Assembly (NCBI GenBank): GCA_003242205.1
Contig: QGUR01000233.1
Span: 1 to 7,428 of the forward strand
Length of the DNA stretch: 7,428 nt
From: Chloroflexota bacterium
GTDB taxonomy: Bacteria; Chloroflexota; Anaerolineae; Aggregatilineales; Phototrophicaceae
Direction: 5' to 3'
Shown: one piece after another, positions 5,397-7,428 of the stretch
How positions within the stretch are numbered: position 1 is the first letter of the stretch
Layout: every line of letters begins with the position of its first letter
Notes under the pieces: model-generated
Told to the model about the DNA's origin: nothing
Database searches by the model: none
Seen by the model: only the letters and a program-made list of their open reading frames with translations
Translations under genes and position numbers: made by a program

Positions 5397-7428
5397 CTAA
5401 CGCGCCAGAGACTTCGAATCGGCTTTCAGCAATAATAACGCGACAGCGACCAAAAAGGACAGGGCCGACACGGTTCCCGCCGGAACCAGCCACGACGGCT
5501 CGTAGCTGAAGCTGACTACATGCTCGCCGGGCGGCATCTGTATGGCGCGAAATGCGCCGTTGGCCCGGTAAATGGGTACAGACAGGCCGTCAATCGTTGC
5601 TTGCCAGCCCGGATAGTCGGTATCCGCCAGAACCAGCCAGCCATCATAAGGCGAATGCACAACCAACTCGACGCGATTGGCTTCGTCGCCAATTAAAACA
5701 GTGCCACGCTCAATTGTCTCCGGAGGTGGCGGGCAGGGCCCATCACCGGGGATATGAACCTGCCGGGTGAGATCCGCGCCATCTGCCAGCGCCTGCAACA
5801 GCGCCTCCTCACTGGCATGCCAGCACACGCCGGGAACCAGCCAAGCACGCGCCGGGTCGATGCCCGATGGCACGCTACCCCCATGGTCGCCATAAACCCA
5901 ACCGACAGCTGAAGCGACAAAGAAGCTCTCTCGCCTGTTCGGCTCGGCTGCATCCAGCGCATTGATGAATGCGGCATATGGACCGACCAGCAATGGATCA
6001 AAATTGTCCAGCAAAGCACGGCGGTCGATCAGGTTCAGGTTAGGCAGGTTACTGGCGCGCACCATCTGCCAGTTCTCAGCGGCGAACCGGTAATCGTCCG
6101 GACGAAAGAACGTCTGATATTTAAGGGCGTCTTCAGCCGCCTGCGACCAGTACCCCCGCGCCTGTGACTGGGACTGATCGCCTAGCGGATCATAGAACGC
6201 CGCCGGAATCGTCGGATTATGCCCCCAGTTAGCCCAGACCAGGTCTGCCGCGACGATGACCAACACCAGTAATGACCAACGGGAATAGGCTGCGCTGTCC
6301 GCAGGCGGTTGGCGCAGTGCCAGCCAGGCCCCGGCGATACCCGACACCGCTAGCCCAAGCAGGGCTCGCACCAGAGCCTGCACACCCTCGATCGGCGGCG
6401 CGGCCACGAGCGCAATTAGGCTGAGAACGAGCAGGCTGAGACAGGCGGCGAAGAGCCGTTTCGCCCAACGGCGGGCGCGAAACGACCGCCCCCACGCGCT
6501 GACGCCGATACCGGAAAGCACGGCCAGAGAAAACACCGTCCATAACTGCCACCGGGCAGGCGCTTGAAACAGGTCGAATGTTGGCACATGCCGGTATAAG
6601 AATGGAAACACCGGCGTATGCGCTCCCATAGCCAGAACGAAGCCTATCAGCGCGATTATTAACCAGAACGGAACGATGGTAAAAACATTCTGATCCCGTT
6701 CGCGGCGTCGTTGCAACCAACCCACAACTGCCGCAAACGCCGACACAAGCGGGATCAGGCCGATATAGACTGCGAACTCGAAGTAATAACCCGTCACGAG
6801 ATAGCTGCCATCGGCCGGCGTGCCGAAGGTGATTGGCGACAGGAAATTCAACGAACGCGCCAGGCCGAAACTGAAATTCATGGCGAAGTCATAGTCGACA
6901 CCGGCAGCGCGTTGTGATGTCAGCAGCAGTTCGGCGGTTGGCACAAGCTGAAGCGCGGCGATACCCGCGCCAAGGCTGGCTATTAGCCCCATGACAACCA
7001 GCCGCGCAAACGGCAGGCGGCGATTGACAACCAGCCAGACCCCATAGAGGATGGCCAGCAGCAGGCTATACCAGGCAGTCTGCGCATGGCCGGCAAGCAG
7101 GAGCAATGCGACAATGAGCGCCAATCGTCCCGCATCACGAAATCGATAGCGGAGCAGCATGCCATGCGCCGCCCAGACCAGCCACGGCAGCCAGACCGCG
7201 GCGGAAATCATGGGATAGGTTCCGAGACGGGCAACTAGATAGCCTGTGAGCGCAAAAGCCAGCGCCGCCATGCCCTGCCCCAGCGCGCCCGCGCCGAGGC
7301 ATCGCAACAGCGCCGTCATGCCAAGTCCGCCGATGAACAGATGCAGCACGGCTGTAACGCTCATCGACCACGCCAGCGGCAGGAAAAAGCCTGGCCAGTT
7401 CAGCGGATATAGCAAAGCTGACTGGTAA
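5397..7428 (-). CDS. YfhO-family membrane protein, probable GT-C-like glycosyltransferase (N-terminus outside the window)
   Basis: The frame is open to the right edge, giving 676 visible residues from YQSALLYPLNW. YfhO-type proteins usually have a first span and an acidic external loop before 'PQSALLYPLN', so perhaps 80-100 residues are missing and the TTG at 7415 is not the start. About eleven membrane spans occupy roughly the first 400 visible residues, including LLHL/GLGM-like spans at the front. TPADGSYLVTGYYFE and the family-typical FQAPARWQLW are also visible. A large extracytoplasmic domain follows (about 400-640). It ends with DYPGWQATIDG, VPIYRANGAFRA and PPGEHVVSFSYEP, all typical of the YfhO C-terminus, and then a final span before SKSLAR. 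Bacillus YfhO takes part in teichoic acid glycosylation, and by analogy this protein may add sugars from a polyprenyl carrier on the outer face. The substrate is unknown. It is the first of at least two closely spaced genes, with the sugar phosphotransferase next. Confidence 0.88.
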   Translation of the reverse strand, partial: YQSALLYPLNWPGFFLPLAWSMSVTAVLHLFIGGLGMTALLRCLGAGALGQGMAALAFALTGYLVARLGTYPMISAAVWLPWLVWAAHGMLLRYRFRDAGRLALIVALLLLAGHAQTAWYSLLLAILYGVWLVVNRRLPFARLVVMGLIASLGAGIAALQLVPTAELLLTSQRAAGVDYDFAMNFSFGLARSLNFLSPITFGTPADGSYLVTGYYFEFAVYIGLIPLVSAFAAVVGWLQRRRERDQNVFTIVPFWLIIALIGFVLAMGAHTPVFPFLYRHVPTFDLFQAPARWQLWTVFSLAVLSGIGVSAWGRSFRARRWAKRLFAACLSLLVLSLIALVAAPPIEGVQALVRALLGLAVSGIAGAWLALRQPPADSAAYSRWSLLVLVIVAADLVWANWGHNPTIPAAFYDPLGDQSQSQARGYWSQAAEDALKYQTFFRPDDYRFAAENWQMVRASNLPNLNLIDRRALLDNFDPLLVGPYAAFINALDAAEPNRRESFFVASAVGWVYGDHGGSVPSGIDPARAWLVPGVCWHASEEALLQALADGADLTRQVHIPGDGPCPPPPETIERGTVLIGDEANRVELVVHSPYDGWLVLADTDYPGWQATIDGLSVPIYRANGAFRAIQMPPGEHVVSFSYEPSWLVPAGTVSALSFLVAVALLLLKADSKSLAR

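Noticed and set aside
6229..6720. 163-codon minus-strand frame inside the YfhO-like gene
   Set aside because: It is on the same strand in a different frame from the clearly family-like sequence, and its product shows no motif or membrane pattern.

Overview
The window looks like a chromosomal stretch from a free-living bacterium of moderately high GC content. The protein types (a short alpha-type glutamine synthetase, a YfhO-family membrane protein, a large polyprenyl-phosphate sugar phosphotransferase and a GT-C-like membrane protein) and their style are what I would expect from Chloroflexota. That assignment rests on family resemblance read by eye and is tentative. There are no RNA genes, CRISPR arrays, insertion sequences, integrases or phage genes that I can see.

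Layout. Bases 1-299 hold the N-terminal part of a minus-strand membrane protein that runs off the left edge, possibly an O-antigen ligase/polymerase. Bases 300-589 are a divergent control region with several copies of GGTTTTC, a tandem 8-bp repeat and a GC-rich hairpin. glnA follows on the plus strand (590-1930), starting at an ATG with a Shine-Dalgarno sequence. A 9-bp stem-loop at 1953-1982 separates it from a plus-strand multi-membrane-span protein (2011-3141) that resembles GT-C glycosyltransferases. The remainder is on the minus strand. Read in the direction of transcription it has a large YfhO-like membrane protein (entering from the right edge, ending at 5397), a polyprenyl-phosphate sugar-1-phosphate transferase (5387-3915, 9 bp downstream) and, after a 148-bp gap with its own promoter-like sequence, a small unrecognised Arg-rich protein (3766-3236). 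The plus and minus blocks converge at about 3142-3235, where there is another stem-loop.

How the genes fit together. Four of the six genes look like cell-envelope glycan functions. The sugar phosphotransferase would load the first sugar phosphate onto undecaprenyl phosphate. The YfhO-like and GT-C-like proteins would be polyprenyl-sugar-dependent transferases acting on the outer face of the membrane. The ligase-like fragment would polymerise or attach the product. This combined role is inference. glnA, the central ammonium-assimilation gene, sits between these genes with its own control region and a likely terminator, so it is probably a separate transcription unit.

I did not find a clearly new system. 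The items most worth a second look are the GGTTTTC cluster upstream of glnA and the unrecognised 176-residue protein with its promoter overlapped by an inverted repeat.
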